Shown here piece after piece: positions 8,683 through 17,413 of a stretch of DNA of 46,086 nt (within the stretch, counting starts at the first letter, position 1; every line of letters begins with the position of its first letter). The notes below the pieces were generated by a model. The model ran no database searches and had not been told where the DNA came from. It worked only from the letters and a program-made list of their open reading frames with translations. The translations under genes and the position numbers were made by a program. Origin of the DNA: Candidatus Nomurabacteria bacterium RIFCSPLOWO2_01_FULL_33_24 (lineage in GTDB: Bacteria > Patescibacteriota > Minisyncoccia > Phycocordibacterales > MFUP01). The stretch covers positions 1 through 46,086 of the forward strand of contig MFUP01000008.1 in assembly GCA_001785735.1 (NCBI GenBank), given 5' to 3'.

Positions 8683-8790
8683 TTAATATCTTAAGGAGTT
8701 TTGAAAAACAAAAATTGCCCAAACATTTTGGAAAGGGGAGACTATCCCATTTAAGGCAGTTATTCTTTTTTCTAATCTTTGATTTTCCAT
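8683..8790 (-). CDS. Putative 35-aa leader peptide
   Basis: MENQRLEKRITALNGIVSPFQNVWAIFVFQNSLRY*; the ATG lies about 3 nt downstream of the predicted +1. Confidence 0.4.
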   Translation of the reverse strand: MENQRLEKRITALNGIVSPFQNVWAIFVFQNSLRY

Positions 8791-8799
8791 AATGCTTAT

Positions 8800-8828
8800 A
8801 TAATAACAATATACAATAAATTTGTCAA
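8800..8828 (-). promoter_or_regulatory. Strong sigma70-type promoter
   Basis: Minus strand TTGACA, 17 nt, TATTAT. Confidence 0.8.
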
Positions 8829-8881
8829 GTTTGAGATTATTTAGTTTAAAAAAGCTTGGTTTTGTTATATAATTGATTAAT

Positions 8882-9613
8882 ATGGATAAAAATAAAGGAC
8901 ATCTCCACCCCCTAACAATTATTATCCAAGATATGGTGACTATTTTTTCAGAATTAGGTTTCTCAGTAGCCTTTGGTCCAGAAATTGAGTCAGAAGAAAA
9001 TAATTTTGATTTATTAAATATTCCCAAAGACCATCCTGCTCGGGATATGTGGGACACTTTTTTTATTAAAAATGAAGAACAGAAGGTGTTAAGAACTCAC
9101 ACCTCGCCGGTTCAAATTAGATACATGAGAGGAAAACAACCCCCTTTCAGAATTATTTCTCCAGGAAAGACTTTTCGTTACGAAGCCACCGACCTTACTC
9201 ATGAAGCCCAATTTTTTCAATTAGAAGGATTAATAATTGATAAAAAAACATCTCTCGCCGAATTAAAAGGAACTTTAAATTATTTTCTTAAAAAAATATT
9301 TAACAACGAAAATATAGAAACTAGGTTTAGACCAAGTTATTTTCCATTCGTTGAACCGGGTTTTGAAGTGGATATGTCTTGTTCTCAATGTGAAAAGAAA
9401 GGATGTTCTTTTTGTAAACAGACTGGCTGGATTGAACTTCTCGGGGCAGGAATGGTTCACCCTAATGTTTTAAAAAATGTTGGCCTTGATCCAAAAAAAT
9501 ATCAAGGTTTTGCTTTTGGAGTGGGGGTTGATCGGGTAGCAATGCTTAAATATAGGATTGATGATATCCGATTATTATATCAAGGAGATTTAAGATTAGT
9601 TAATCAATTTTAA
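8882..9613 (+). CDS. pheS: Phenylalanyl-tRNA synthetase alpha subunit, N-terminally reduced
   Basis: GHLHPLT, GFSVAFGPEIESEENNFDLLNIPKDHPARDMWDTFF, TSPVQIRYM, FRYEATDLTHEAQFFQLEGLIID, GFAFGVGVDRVAMLKY. Confidence 0.95.
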   Translation: MDKNKGHLHPLTIIIQDMVTIFSELGFSVAFGPEIESEENNFDLLNIPKDHPARDMWDTFFIKNEEQKVLRTHTSPVQIRYMRGKQPPFRIISPGKTFRYEATDLTHEAQFFQLEGLIIDKKTSLAELKGTLNYFLKKIFNNENIETRFRPSYFPFVEPGFEVDMSCSQCEKKGCSFCKQTGWIELLGAGMVHPNVLKNVGLDPKKYQGFAFGVGVDRVAMLKYRIDDIRLLYQGDLRLVNQF

Positions 9614-9614
9614 T

Positions 9615-11495
9615 ATGCGTTTTTCTTATAATTGGATTCAAAATTATTTTAGTGATAAGTTGCCTGAACCAAAAGAATTGGCAGAAATTTTGACAATGAA
9701 GTCTTTTGAGGTAGAAGAAATTATTTCTCGTTCGACAGGTCTAGGGCAAGCGAATGATGATTTTATTCTAGAGATAGATGTTTTACCAAACAGATCACAT
9801 GATTGCCTCTCCCACTATGGAATAGCCAGAGATATTTCAGTTATTTTAAACAAAAAATTAAAAGAAGACAAAACAGAAAAAAATTTAGAAAGATATAAAC
9901 TATCTAAAAGTGAATTTAAAGTTGAAGTTTTAGATAAAGATAAATGCCGAAGATATATTGGGACGGAAATTAAAAATATAAAAGTGGCTTCATCTCCAGC
10001 GTGGTTGAAAGAAAAATTAGAAATAGTTGGGCAAAGATCTATTAATAATATTGTTGATCTTGCTAATTATATAATGCTTTCATTTGGGCAACCCCTTCAT
10101 GTTTTTGATGCTGGTAAATTAAGGGGTAAAAAGATAGTTGTTCGGAGAGCTAAAAATGGAGAGAAAATGACTACTCTAGACGGAGAAGAAAAGGAGCTAA
10201 ACGACTCAGTGTTGGTTATTTCTGACGGAGATACTCCCTTAGCTATTGCGGGCATAAGGGGGGGGGTAGGGGCGGAAGTTGACGAAAACACAAGGAATAT
10301 TGTCGTGGAATCAGCTAATTTCGAGTCAGTTAATATCAGGAAAATCTCTCGGAAACTAAATCTCTTTACTGATGCTTCAAAAAGGTTTGAAAACGAAATT
10401 ACACCCGAATTAGCTCAATTAGGAATGGCTAAAGTAGTAGAATTAATTATAGATATTGCCGGAACCGAAAAAACTGAAATTATGGAAGCAATAGATATTT
10501 ATCCTAAACCAGTTTCAAATTGGCAAATAGAAATAACAACCGAGGAAATAAATAAATTACTTGGATCAAATATTTCTAAAACAGAAATAAAAAATATTTT
10601 TAGGAGATTTAATTTTGAATTTTCTGAAAAAAATAACAAGTTTGATATAAAAATTCCAAATTACCGGCTTGATTTAAAAATAAAAACAGATCTAATAGAA
10701 GAAATAGGGAGAATTTATGGTTATGAGAAAATAGAAGCTAAAATTCCTGAATCCATAAAAATTTCAGAAATAAATAAAGAGTTTTATTACACTACTAAAA
10801 TTAGAAATATTTTGGTTTCACATGGGTTTTCAGAAGTTTATACTTATTCTTTTGTGGAAAAAGGAGAAATTGAAATAAGAAATCCGCTCGCCTCTGATAA
10901 AAAATTTTTAAGAAGTAATTTAACAGAGAGATTAAATAAAAGTAATGAATTAAATAACAAAAATTTACCATTGATTGGATTAAAAAAAACTAAAATTTTT
11001 GAAATAGGAAAAGTTTTTAATAAAAATAAAGAATATCTATCTTTAGCCTTAATTGGAGATAAAAAAAAAGAAACAACAGAAAAACTCTCAGAACAATTTG
11101 GAAATAAATTTGGAATTGAAACTAATTTAACAGAGCTAATAGAAAAACTCCCAGACCCAAAATCTTATGATGATTTGAACTTAGAATTATCTGCCAAAGA
11201 AATTAAATATCAGAAAATATCTTCTTATCCATTTATTCAAAGAGATATTGCTCTTTGGGTTCCAGAGGATATTAAAATTGAAGAGACCCAAAAGTTAATA
11301 AAAGAAAACGCCGGAGAACTGTTAGTTGTTGGACCAAATCTTTTTGATGAATTTCATAAAAAGGAAAGAGTTTCTTATGCCTTTAATATGGTTTTTCAAT
11401 CTCTAGAGCGCACTCTAACTGATGAAGAAGTAGGCAAGATAATGAAAAACATAGAAGCCAAAATAGCTCAAAATAAAGGGTGGGAAGTAAGGTAA
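9615..11495 (+). CDS. pheT: Phenylalanyl-tRNA synthetase beta subunit, lacking the EMAP domain
   Basis: MRFSYNWIQNYF, NRSHDCLSHYGIARDIS, VDLANYIMLSFGQPLHVFDAGKL; C-terminal FDX-ACB-like YPFIQRDIALWVP. Confidence 0.95.
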   Translation: MRFSYNWIQNYFSDKLPEPKELAEILTMKSFEVEEIISRSTGLGQANDDFILEIDVLPNRSHDCLSHYGIARDISVILNKKLKEDKTEKNLERYKLSKSEFKVEVLDKDKCRRYIGTEIKNIKVASSPAWLKEKLEIVGQRSINNIVDLANYIMLSFGQPLHVFDAGKLRGKKIVVRRAKNGEKMTTLDGEEKELNDSVLVISDGDTPLAIAGIRGGVGAEVDENTRNIVVESANFESVNIRKISRKLNLFTDASKRFENEITPELAQLGMAKVVELIIDIAGTEKTEIMEAIDIYPKPVSNWQIEITTEEINKLLGSNISKTEIKNIFRRFNFEFSEKNNKFDIKIPNYRLDLKIKTDLIEEIGRIYGYEKIEAKIPESIKISEINKEFYYTTKIRNILVSHGFSEVYTYSFVEKGEIEIRNPLASDKKFLRSNLTERLNKSNELNNKNLPLIGLKKTKIFEIGKVFNKNKEYLSLALIGDKKKETTEKLSEQFGNKFGIETNLTELIEKLPDPKSYDDLNLELSAKEIKYQKISSYPFIQRDIALWVPEDIKIEETQKLIKENAGELLVVGPNLFDEFHKKERVSYAFNMVFQSLERTLTDEEVGKIMKNIEAKIAQNKGWEVR

Positions 11496-11569
11496 ATTAG
11501 GGATAAAAGTTATACACAATTTTGGAGAAAATCCTTGTTTTTAAAGGATTTTTTTAGTAAAATAGAGTT

Positions 11570-13552
11570 ATGAAAAAGGAAGAGGAGAAAGGGAAAAAAA
11601 CCAAAGACAGAGGGTCTTATACAGCCAAAGATATATCTGTTTTGGAGGGGCTAGAACCGGTTAGAAAAAGACCGGGAATGTATATCGGGGGAACCGGAGA
11701 AGAAGGTCTTCATCATTTAATTTGGGAGATTTTTGATAATGCTCGAGACGAAGCGATGGTTGGTTTTTGTGATACTGTGGAAATTGTTCTTTTACCAAAT
11801 AATCGAGTTCGCATTACTGATAATGGCCGAGGAATCCCAGTTGATATTCATCAAGGAACAAAAGTTTCCGCCCTAGAAACAATCATGACTACTCTTCATG
11901 CCGGAGGAAAATTTGGACAGGGAAGTTATCAATTTTCTGGAGGACTTCACGGAGTTGGAGCATCTGTCGTGAATGCTCTTTCTTCTTTTACCAAAGCGGA
12001 AGTTCATCGTGATGGAGGGGAATATATGCAAGAATATGCTAAAGGAAAGATAAAAAATAAAGTAAAAAAAATTAAAGCCTCAAAGAATATAGGAACTATT
12101 ATTACTTTTGTTCCAGATAAAGAAATTTTTGGTGATCTTAAATTTGATTTTGATAAAGTTGTTAATCACTTACGACAACAATCTTATTTAGTCAAAGGAT
12201 TTAGAATAGTGATTATTGATGCTAGAGAAGTTGAAGAAAAAATTGATGATAGCAATGTGTTTTTTTTCAAAGAACTTAGTTTAGAAGTTCCTTCAATCAC
12301 TTTTTATTTTGAAGGAGGATTGGTTTCTCTCGTTCAGTTTTATAATAAATTTCAAAAACCAATCCATGATAAAATTTTTCATGTTGAGAAAGAAACAGAA
12401 GGAGTAATCGTTGAAGTATCTTTGCAATATGTTGATGATATCAGTTCTCGAATTGTCGCTTTTGCTAACAATACCTATAATCCCGAAGGAGGAACTCATA
12501 TTACTGGATTTAAAACTTCTTTAACTAGATTTTTAAATAGTTACAGTAAAAAGAATAATCTTCTGAAAGAATCGGAGGGAAATTTCACCGGAGAAGATGT
12601 TTTGGAAGGGTTAACAGCTGTTGTCTCGGTTAAATTACAAGAAATTCAATTTGAAGGACAAACTAAGAGTAAGTTGGGAAGTCCTGAAGCGAGGGGAGCC
12701 GTGGAAACTGTTTTTGGTGATGCTTTTTCCGCTTTTCTTGAAGAGAACCCCGAAGTGGCCAAAGGAGTAGTTAATAAAGTATTTTTGGCCCTTAAGGCAC
12801 GAAAAGCAGCCAAGGCAGCTAAAGATAGTATCTTGCGAAAGGGAGCTATGGAAGGTCTAACTCTCCCGGGAAAATTAGCTGATTGTCAGACAAGAGACGC
12901 CAAACAAGCTGAAATTTTTATTGTTGAAGGTGACTCTGCCGGTGGTTCTGCCAAAATGGGAAGAGACCGAAAGACCCAAGCCATTTTACCTCTAAAAGGG
13001 AAAATTTTAAATGTAGAAAGAGCTCGAATCGATAAAATGATGGCTTTTGTTGAAATAAAAGCTCTCATTATCGCTTTAGGAACTTCAATTGGAGATACTT
13101 TTAATATAGAAAAAATCAGATATCACAAAATTATTATTGCCACTGATGCCGATGTTGATGGTGCCCACATTACAACTTTGCTCCTAACTCTCTTTTATAG
13201 ATACTTCAGACAAATTATTGAAGTTGGTTATCTTTATATTGCTCAACCCCCTCTTTATAAAATAAAAAAAGGGAAAGATGTTTCTTATGTTTATACTGAA
13301 GAAGAAAAAGATAAAATTACCAGAGGAGATGAAGAAGGTTTTACAATTCAACGTTATAAAGGGTTAGGAGAAATGAATCCTGATGAACTTTGGGAAACAA
13401 CGATGGATCCAGAAGTTAGGATTTTAAAACAAGTAAATATTGAAGATGCTCAAATGGCTGATAAAGTTTTCGATACCTTAATGGGGTCGGATGTTTTGCC
13501 TCGTAAAATATTTATTCAAACTCATGCCAAAATGGCTGAGATTGATATATGA
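11570..13552 (+). CDS. gyrB: DNA gyrase subunit B (type II topoisomerase ATPase subunit)
   Basis: LEGLEPVRKRPGMYIG, DNGRGIPVDIH, GGLHGVGASVVNALS, EGDSAGGSAKMGRDRKTQAILPLKGKILNVE, QRYKGLGEMN. Confidence 0.9.
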   Translation: MKKEEEKGKKTKDRGSYTAKDISVLEGLEPVRKRPGMYIGGTGEEGLHHLIWEIFDNARDEAMVGFCDTVEIVLLPNNRVRITDNGRGIPVDIHQGTKVSALETIMTTLHAGGKFGQGSYQFSGGLHGVGASVVNALSSFTKAEVHRDGGEYMQEYAKGKIKNKVKKIKASKNIGTIITFVPDKEIFGDLKFDFDKVVNHLRQQSYLVKGFRIVIIDAREVEEKIDDSNVFFFKELSLEVPSITFYFEGGLVSLVQFYNKFQKPIHDKIFHVEKETEGVIVEVSLQYVDDISSRIVAFANNTYNPEGGTHITGFKTSLTRFLNSYSKKNNLLKESEGNFTGEDVLEGLTAVVSVKLQEIQFEGQTKSKLGSPEARGAVETVFGDAFSAFLEENPEVAKGVVNKVFLALKARKAAKAAKDSILRKGAMEGLTLPGKLADCQTRDAKQAEIFIVEGDSAGGSAKMGRDRKTQAILPLKGKILNVERARIDKMMAFVEIKALIIALGTSIGDTFNIEKIRYHKIIIATDADVDGAHITTLLLTLFYRYFRQIIEVGYLYIAQPPLYKIKKGKDVSYVYTEEEKDKITRGDEEGFTIQRYKGLGEMNPDELWETTMDPEVRILKQVNIEDAQMADKVFDTLMGSDVLPRKIFIQTHAKMAEIDI

Positions 13553-13559
13553 TAGAAAT

Positions 13560-13673
13560 ATGATAATTGTTAGAATAATAATCGCTATCATAATTATTTG
13601 GCTTCTAGCAAAAATTTTTCCCCTAGGTCAAATATTTAATGATATTGTCAATTTCATCGGAGGTTTATTTTAA
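13560..13673 (+). CDS. Small hydrophobic membrane peptide (37 aa)
   Basis: MIIVRIIIAIIIIWLLAKIFPLGQIFNDIVNFIGGLF, immediately after gyrB and before a terminator. Confidence 0.4.
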   Translation: MIIVRIIIAIIIIWLLAKIFPLGQIFNDIVNFIGGLF

Positions 13674-13687
13674 ATAAATCCAAAAAA

Positions 13688-13713
13688 AAACTTCTATTGG
13701 GGAAAAGAAGTTT
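13688..13713. terminator. Intrinsic terminator
   Basis: AAACTTCT-ATTGGGGAAA-AGAAGTTT followed by CTTTAT. Confidence 0.65.
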
Positions 13714-13765
13714 CTTTATCTTGAAATAGGTATTTAAGCGAGAATGTTGTCTCAATCGGTGTTTT

Positions 13766-15505
13766 TTATCTTCTCTCTTTTATTTCTCCTTTTATTTTCT
13801 TAATAAATTCTTCCGTTTTTATTTCTTTTAATTTTTGATCATTCCTTCCTTCCACGGTAATAGTTTTATTTTTTATTTCTTCTTCTCCGACAATAATTAA
13901 GTAGGGGATTCTTTGTGTCTTGGCATTTCTGATTTTTTTCCCTAGACTTTCATTTTCATTATGAAGTTCTACTCGAAGATCTTCTTTTTTAAATTGACTG
14001 TATATTTGCTCGGCGTAACTATTTTGTTTTTCTGAAATTGGGAGAATGGCTATTTGAACAGGGGACAACCAAACTGGAAACGCTCCGACATAGTGTTCAA
14101 GTAAAATCATGATAAATCTCTCCGGGGAACCGATTATTGCCCTATGTAACATCACGGGACTTTTTTCTTTTCCATCTTTATCCGTATAAACAAGACTAAA
14201 TTTTTGAGGCGTCACAAAATCAATCTGAATAGTTGAAAGTTGCCACTCTCTCCCAAGAGCATCGGTGGCAATTAAATCCATTTTTGGGGCATAAAAAGCG
14301 GCTTCTCCCGGACCGTCAAAATATTCAATATTATTTCTTTGCATAATTTCTTCAGTCCATTTTTCAACCCTGTCCCAAACTTTTGGATCACCTGAATATT
14401 TTTCAGGGCGCCTAAGATCTCTTGTTGAAAGTCTATATTTATATTTTAAACCAAATGTTTTCATTACTTCTTTAATCATATTCAACATATTATCTATTTC
14501 TTTATTAACCTGATCTTCTCTGCAGAAAATATGACAATCATCTTGTGAAAAAGATCTAACTCTAGCCAAACCGCTCAATTCCCCCGGTTTTTCATCCCTG
14601 TAAAGCATGGCAAAGTCTGTATATCGTAAAGGTAAATCTCGATAACTTCTCATTTTGCCAGCATAAATTTGAGTATGTTGAGGGCAATTCATCGGTTTAA
14701 GATAAAACTCCTCTTTTGAATAATTAGAAATTACTTTGAACATTCCATCTTTGTATTTATCATAATGACCAGATGTTTTAAAAAGATCCGCTTTGGCAAT
14801 TTGTGGTGTCCAAACTTGAGTACAATCAGATTTTAATTGCAAAGATTCAATATAATCATTAAGTAATCTTCTTATAAGGGCGCCTTTTGGAGTATATAGA
14901 GGCAAACCACTACCAATTAGTTCTGAAAAAGTAAACAAATCCAGTTCCTTGCCCAATTTGCGATGATCTCTTTTTTCGGCTTCTTTTATCATCTTTTCAT
15001 ATTCTTCCAATTCCTTTTTTGTTTTGAAAGCTAATCCGTAAACGCGCGTAAGCATCGGATTTTTTTCGTCGCCGCGCCAATAGGCGCCGGCTATTCTATC
15101 CAATTTCCAACTGCCAAATGGCACCTTTGACATATTATCTATATGCCCGCCACGGCACAAGTCCTCAAAATCGCCGGATTTATAAAAAGTAATCGGCTCG
15201 CCGTTCTTTTCAATTTCTTCTATTAGTTCTAATTTATACGAATTATTTTTGAAAAATTCTTTGGCTTCGGCGGGTTTAATTTCATGTCTTTCAAATTTGT
15301 TCCAAGTTGGCAGAATTTTTTTCATCATAGCTTCAATTTTAGGTAAATCGTCCTCGCTGATTTTTAGGTTGTCAAAATCGTAATAAAAACCGTCGTCCAC
15401 GGCCGGTCCGAGAGTGGGCTGAGCGTTCGGATAAAGCTCTAAAACCGCCGCCGCCAGCAGATGTGTCAAAGAATGTCTTTTGTTTTCTAAATTATCTTTT
15501 GTCAT
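13766..15505 (-). CDS. thrS: Threonyl-tRNA synthetase without TGS domain
   Basis: HSLTHLLAAAVLELYP, RGGHIDN, MNCPQHTQIY, RYTDFAMLYRDEKPGELSGLARVRSFSQDDCHIFC, HRAIIGSPERFIMILLEHY. Confidence 0.95.
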   Translation of the reverse strand: MTKDNLENKRHSLTHLLAAAVLELYPNAQPTLGPAVDDGFYYDFDNLKISEDDLPKIEAMMKKILPTWNKFERHEIKPAEAKEFFKNNSYKLELIEEIEKNGEPITFYKSGDFEDLCRGGHIDNMSKVPFGSWKLDRIAGAYWRGDEKNPMLTRVYGLAFKTKKELEEYEKMIKEAEKRDHRKLGKELDLFTFSELIGSGLPLYTPKGALIRRLLNDYIESLQLKSDCTQVWTPQIAKADLFKTSGHYDKYKDGMFKVISNYSKEEFYLKPMNCPQHTQIYAGKMRSYRDLPLRYTDFAMLYRDEKPGELSGLARVRSFSQDDCHIFCREDQVNKEIDNMLNMIKEVMKTFGLKYKYRLSTRDLRRPEKYSGDPKVWDRVEKWTEEIMQRNNIEYFDGPGEAAFYAPKMDLIATDALGREWQLSTIQIDFVTPQKFSLVYTDKDGKEKSPVMLHRAIIGSPERFIMILLEHYVGAFPVWLSPVQIAILPISEKQNSYAEQIYSQFKKEDLRVELHNENESLGKKIRNAKTQRIPYLIIVGEEEIKNKTITVEGRNDQKLKEIKTEEFIKKIKGEIKERR

Positions 15506-15583
15506 ATTTATTTATCATATCACTTTAAATTAATAATTTAAAGGTTTTATTGCTTTTTTAACTGAAATAAGTATACTAATTAT

Positions 15584-15811
15584 ATGTCAGTTAGAATGCG
15601 ACACACAAGAGCTCATACTAAAAACAGACGATCCCATCATGCCTTAAAGGGACCGGCTGTTTCCAAGTGTAGTAATTGTAGCGAATCTCATATTCGTCAC
15701 AAAGCTTGTTTGAAATGTGGTTCGTATCGAGGCCGACAAGTTATTGATGTTGTTAAAAAATTAAAAAAGAAACAACAAAGAATAAAAGAAAAAGAAAAAC
15801 AACAACAATAA
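15584..15811 (+). CDS. rpmF: 50S ribosomal protein L32
   Basis: RMRHTRAHTKNRRSHHALKGPAVSKCSNCSESHIRHKACLKCGSYRGRQVID. Confidence 0.9.
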   Translation: MSVRMRHTRAHTKNRRSHHALKGPAVSKCSNCSESHIRHKACLKCGSYRGRQVIDVVKKLKKKQQRIKEKEKQQQ

Positions 15812-15820
15812 TAATAACCA

Positions 15821-16723
15821 TTGATACTAACTATGGCTAATAGGCACCTTTCAAGATCAATTGTTCTCCAAACTCTTTTTGAGTTGGATTTTGATGTTCA
15901 AAACCAAAAAAGTCCTCTTTCTATTTTAAACAGAAACACTAAAGATTTTGGTCCTGGGTTGGAAGATTCTTCTTTTATGGAGACGCTTCTCTTGGGTGTT
16001 TTAGAGAAAAAAAAATCTATTGACGAAATAATAGAAAAAGCTGCTCCCGAGTGGCCTCTTAATAAAATTTCAGGAGTTGACAGAAATGTTTTGCGTTTAG
16101 GATTATATGAACTTTTATTTAGTGATCATGATCAAGTTCCTCCAAAAGTAGCTATTAATGAATCAATTGAACTAGCTAAAAGTTTCGGAGGAGAAAGCAG
16201 TAGCAAATTTATTAATGGGGTTTTGGGAACTGTTTATAAAGAAATTGGGGAACCCGGAAAAGATCAGATAAGTAAAAAGAAAAAAGATGAACCAGTTGAT
16301 ATTTCTAAATTACCAATAAAAAGATTGGGAGGAGCAGTTATTTATACCAGAGACGGAGATGAAATAAAATTAGCCCTAGTCCACGATGTTTTTGGTTACT
16401 GGACTTTATCTAAGGGTGGAATTGAAGAAAAAGAAACAGATGAAGATGGAACAAAAAGAGCTATAAAAGAAGAAATTGGTCTTGATGTTAATATAAAAAC
16501 TAAACTTGGAGAAAATGAATACATTGCTTCTCATCCAGAAGAAGGAAAAATAAGAAAACAAGTAACTTATTTTATGGCCGAGTCAGTTTTTCAAGAATTA
16601 CAATTAGCAGAATCCGGAGGACTAGATGGTGCCAGATGGTTTAATTTAGAAGAAATAGGTGATCTTAAAATTTATGACGATATTCTTCCGCTTATTGCCA
16701 AGACTGTTGAAAAAATTACATGA
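15821..16723 (+). CDS. nusB: NusB domain fused to a Nudix hydrolase domain
   Basis: N-term NRHLSRSIVLQTLFELDF...GVDRNVLRLGLYELL...NESIELAKSFGGESSSKFINGVLG (NusB); C-term GGIEEKETDEDGTKRAIKEEIGLD (Nudix box with RA in place of RE). Confidence 0.85.
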   Translation: MILTMANRHLSRSIVLQTLFELDFDVQNQKSPLSILNRNTKDFGPGLEDSSFMETLLLGVLEKKKSIDEIIEKAAPEWPLNKISGVDRNVLRLGLYELLFSDHDQVPPKVAINESIELAKSFGGESSSKFINGVLGTVYKEIGEPGKDQISKKKKDEPVDISKLPIKRLGGAVIYTRDGDEIKLALVHDVFGYWTLSKGGIEEKETDEDGTKRAIKEEIGLDVNIKTKLGENEYIASHPEEGKIRKQVTYFMAESVFQELQLAESGGLDGARWFNLEEIGDLKIYDDILPLIAKTVEKIT

Positions 16724-17412
16724 TTAATTTTACTCAATTTGAAAAAAGAACTGGAATTACTTTTAAAAATAAAAACTTGCTAAAGCAGGCTTTTGTCCAT
16801 CGTTCTTATTTAAATGAAAATCCAAAATTAAAAATCTCTCACAACGAACGTCTTGAGTTTTTAGGTGATGCCGTCTTAGAATTAGTAGTAACTGATTTTC
16901 TTTTTAATAAATATTCCAACAAAGCTGAGGGAGAACTAACTTCTCTTAGATCAGCCCTAGTTAATACTATTACAATTTCTCAAGTGGCTACAGAATTAAA
17001 AATGAATGACTTTTTACTTTTATCAAAAGGGGAAACAAAAGATGCCGGAAAAGCTCGTCAATACATATTAGCTAATACTTTTGAGGCTTTTATTGGGGCA
17101 GTTTATTTGGATCAAGGATATCAACCAGCCCAAAAATTTATAAAGTTTAATCTTTTGGGCCGGACAAATGAGATAGTTTCAAAAGGATTATGGAGAGATG
17201 CTAAAAGTTTAATTCAAGAAAAGGCCCAAGAATATATAGGAATTACTCCTTTTTACCAAGTAATAGACGAAGAGGGACCAGATCATAACAAAAAATTTAC
17301 AGTTGGTATTTATTTTGACAAAGAACTTATGGCTGAAGGCAGGGGAGATTCAAAACAAGAAGCCGAACAACAAGCTGCTCAACTAGCCTTGAAAGTAAAA
17401 AATTGGGAGTAA
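16720..17412 (+). CDS. rnc: Ribonuclease III
   Basis: HNERLEFLGDAVLELVVTDFLF, NTFEAFIGAVYLDQGY, C-terminal dsRBD GRGDSKQEAEQQAAQLAL. Confidence 0.95.
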   Translation: MINFTQFEKRTGITFKNKNLLKQAFVHRSYLNENPKLKISHNERLEFLGDAVLELVVTDFLFNKYSNKAEGELTSLRSALVNTITISQVATELKMNDFLLLSKGETKDAGKARQYILANTFEAFIGAVYLDQGYQPAQKFIKFNLLGRTNEIVSKGLWRDAKSLIQEKAQEYIGITPFYQVIDEEGPDHNKKFTVGIYFDKELMAEGRGDSKQEAEQQAAQLALKVKNWE

Positions 17413-17413
17413 T

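Noticed and set aside
8683-9057. 124-aa minus-strand ORF overlapping pheS
   Set aside because: Only the 35-codon 3' part lies downstream of the promoter; the rest is antisense to pheS codons.
10255-10275. GGGGGGG run in pheT (and GGGGGG in VKOR 1) as programmed frameshift sites
   Set aside because: The ORFs continue intact with normal motifs on both sides; no alternative frame product is evident.
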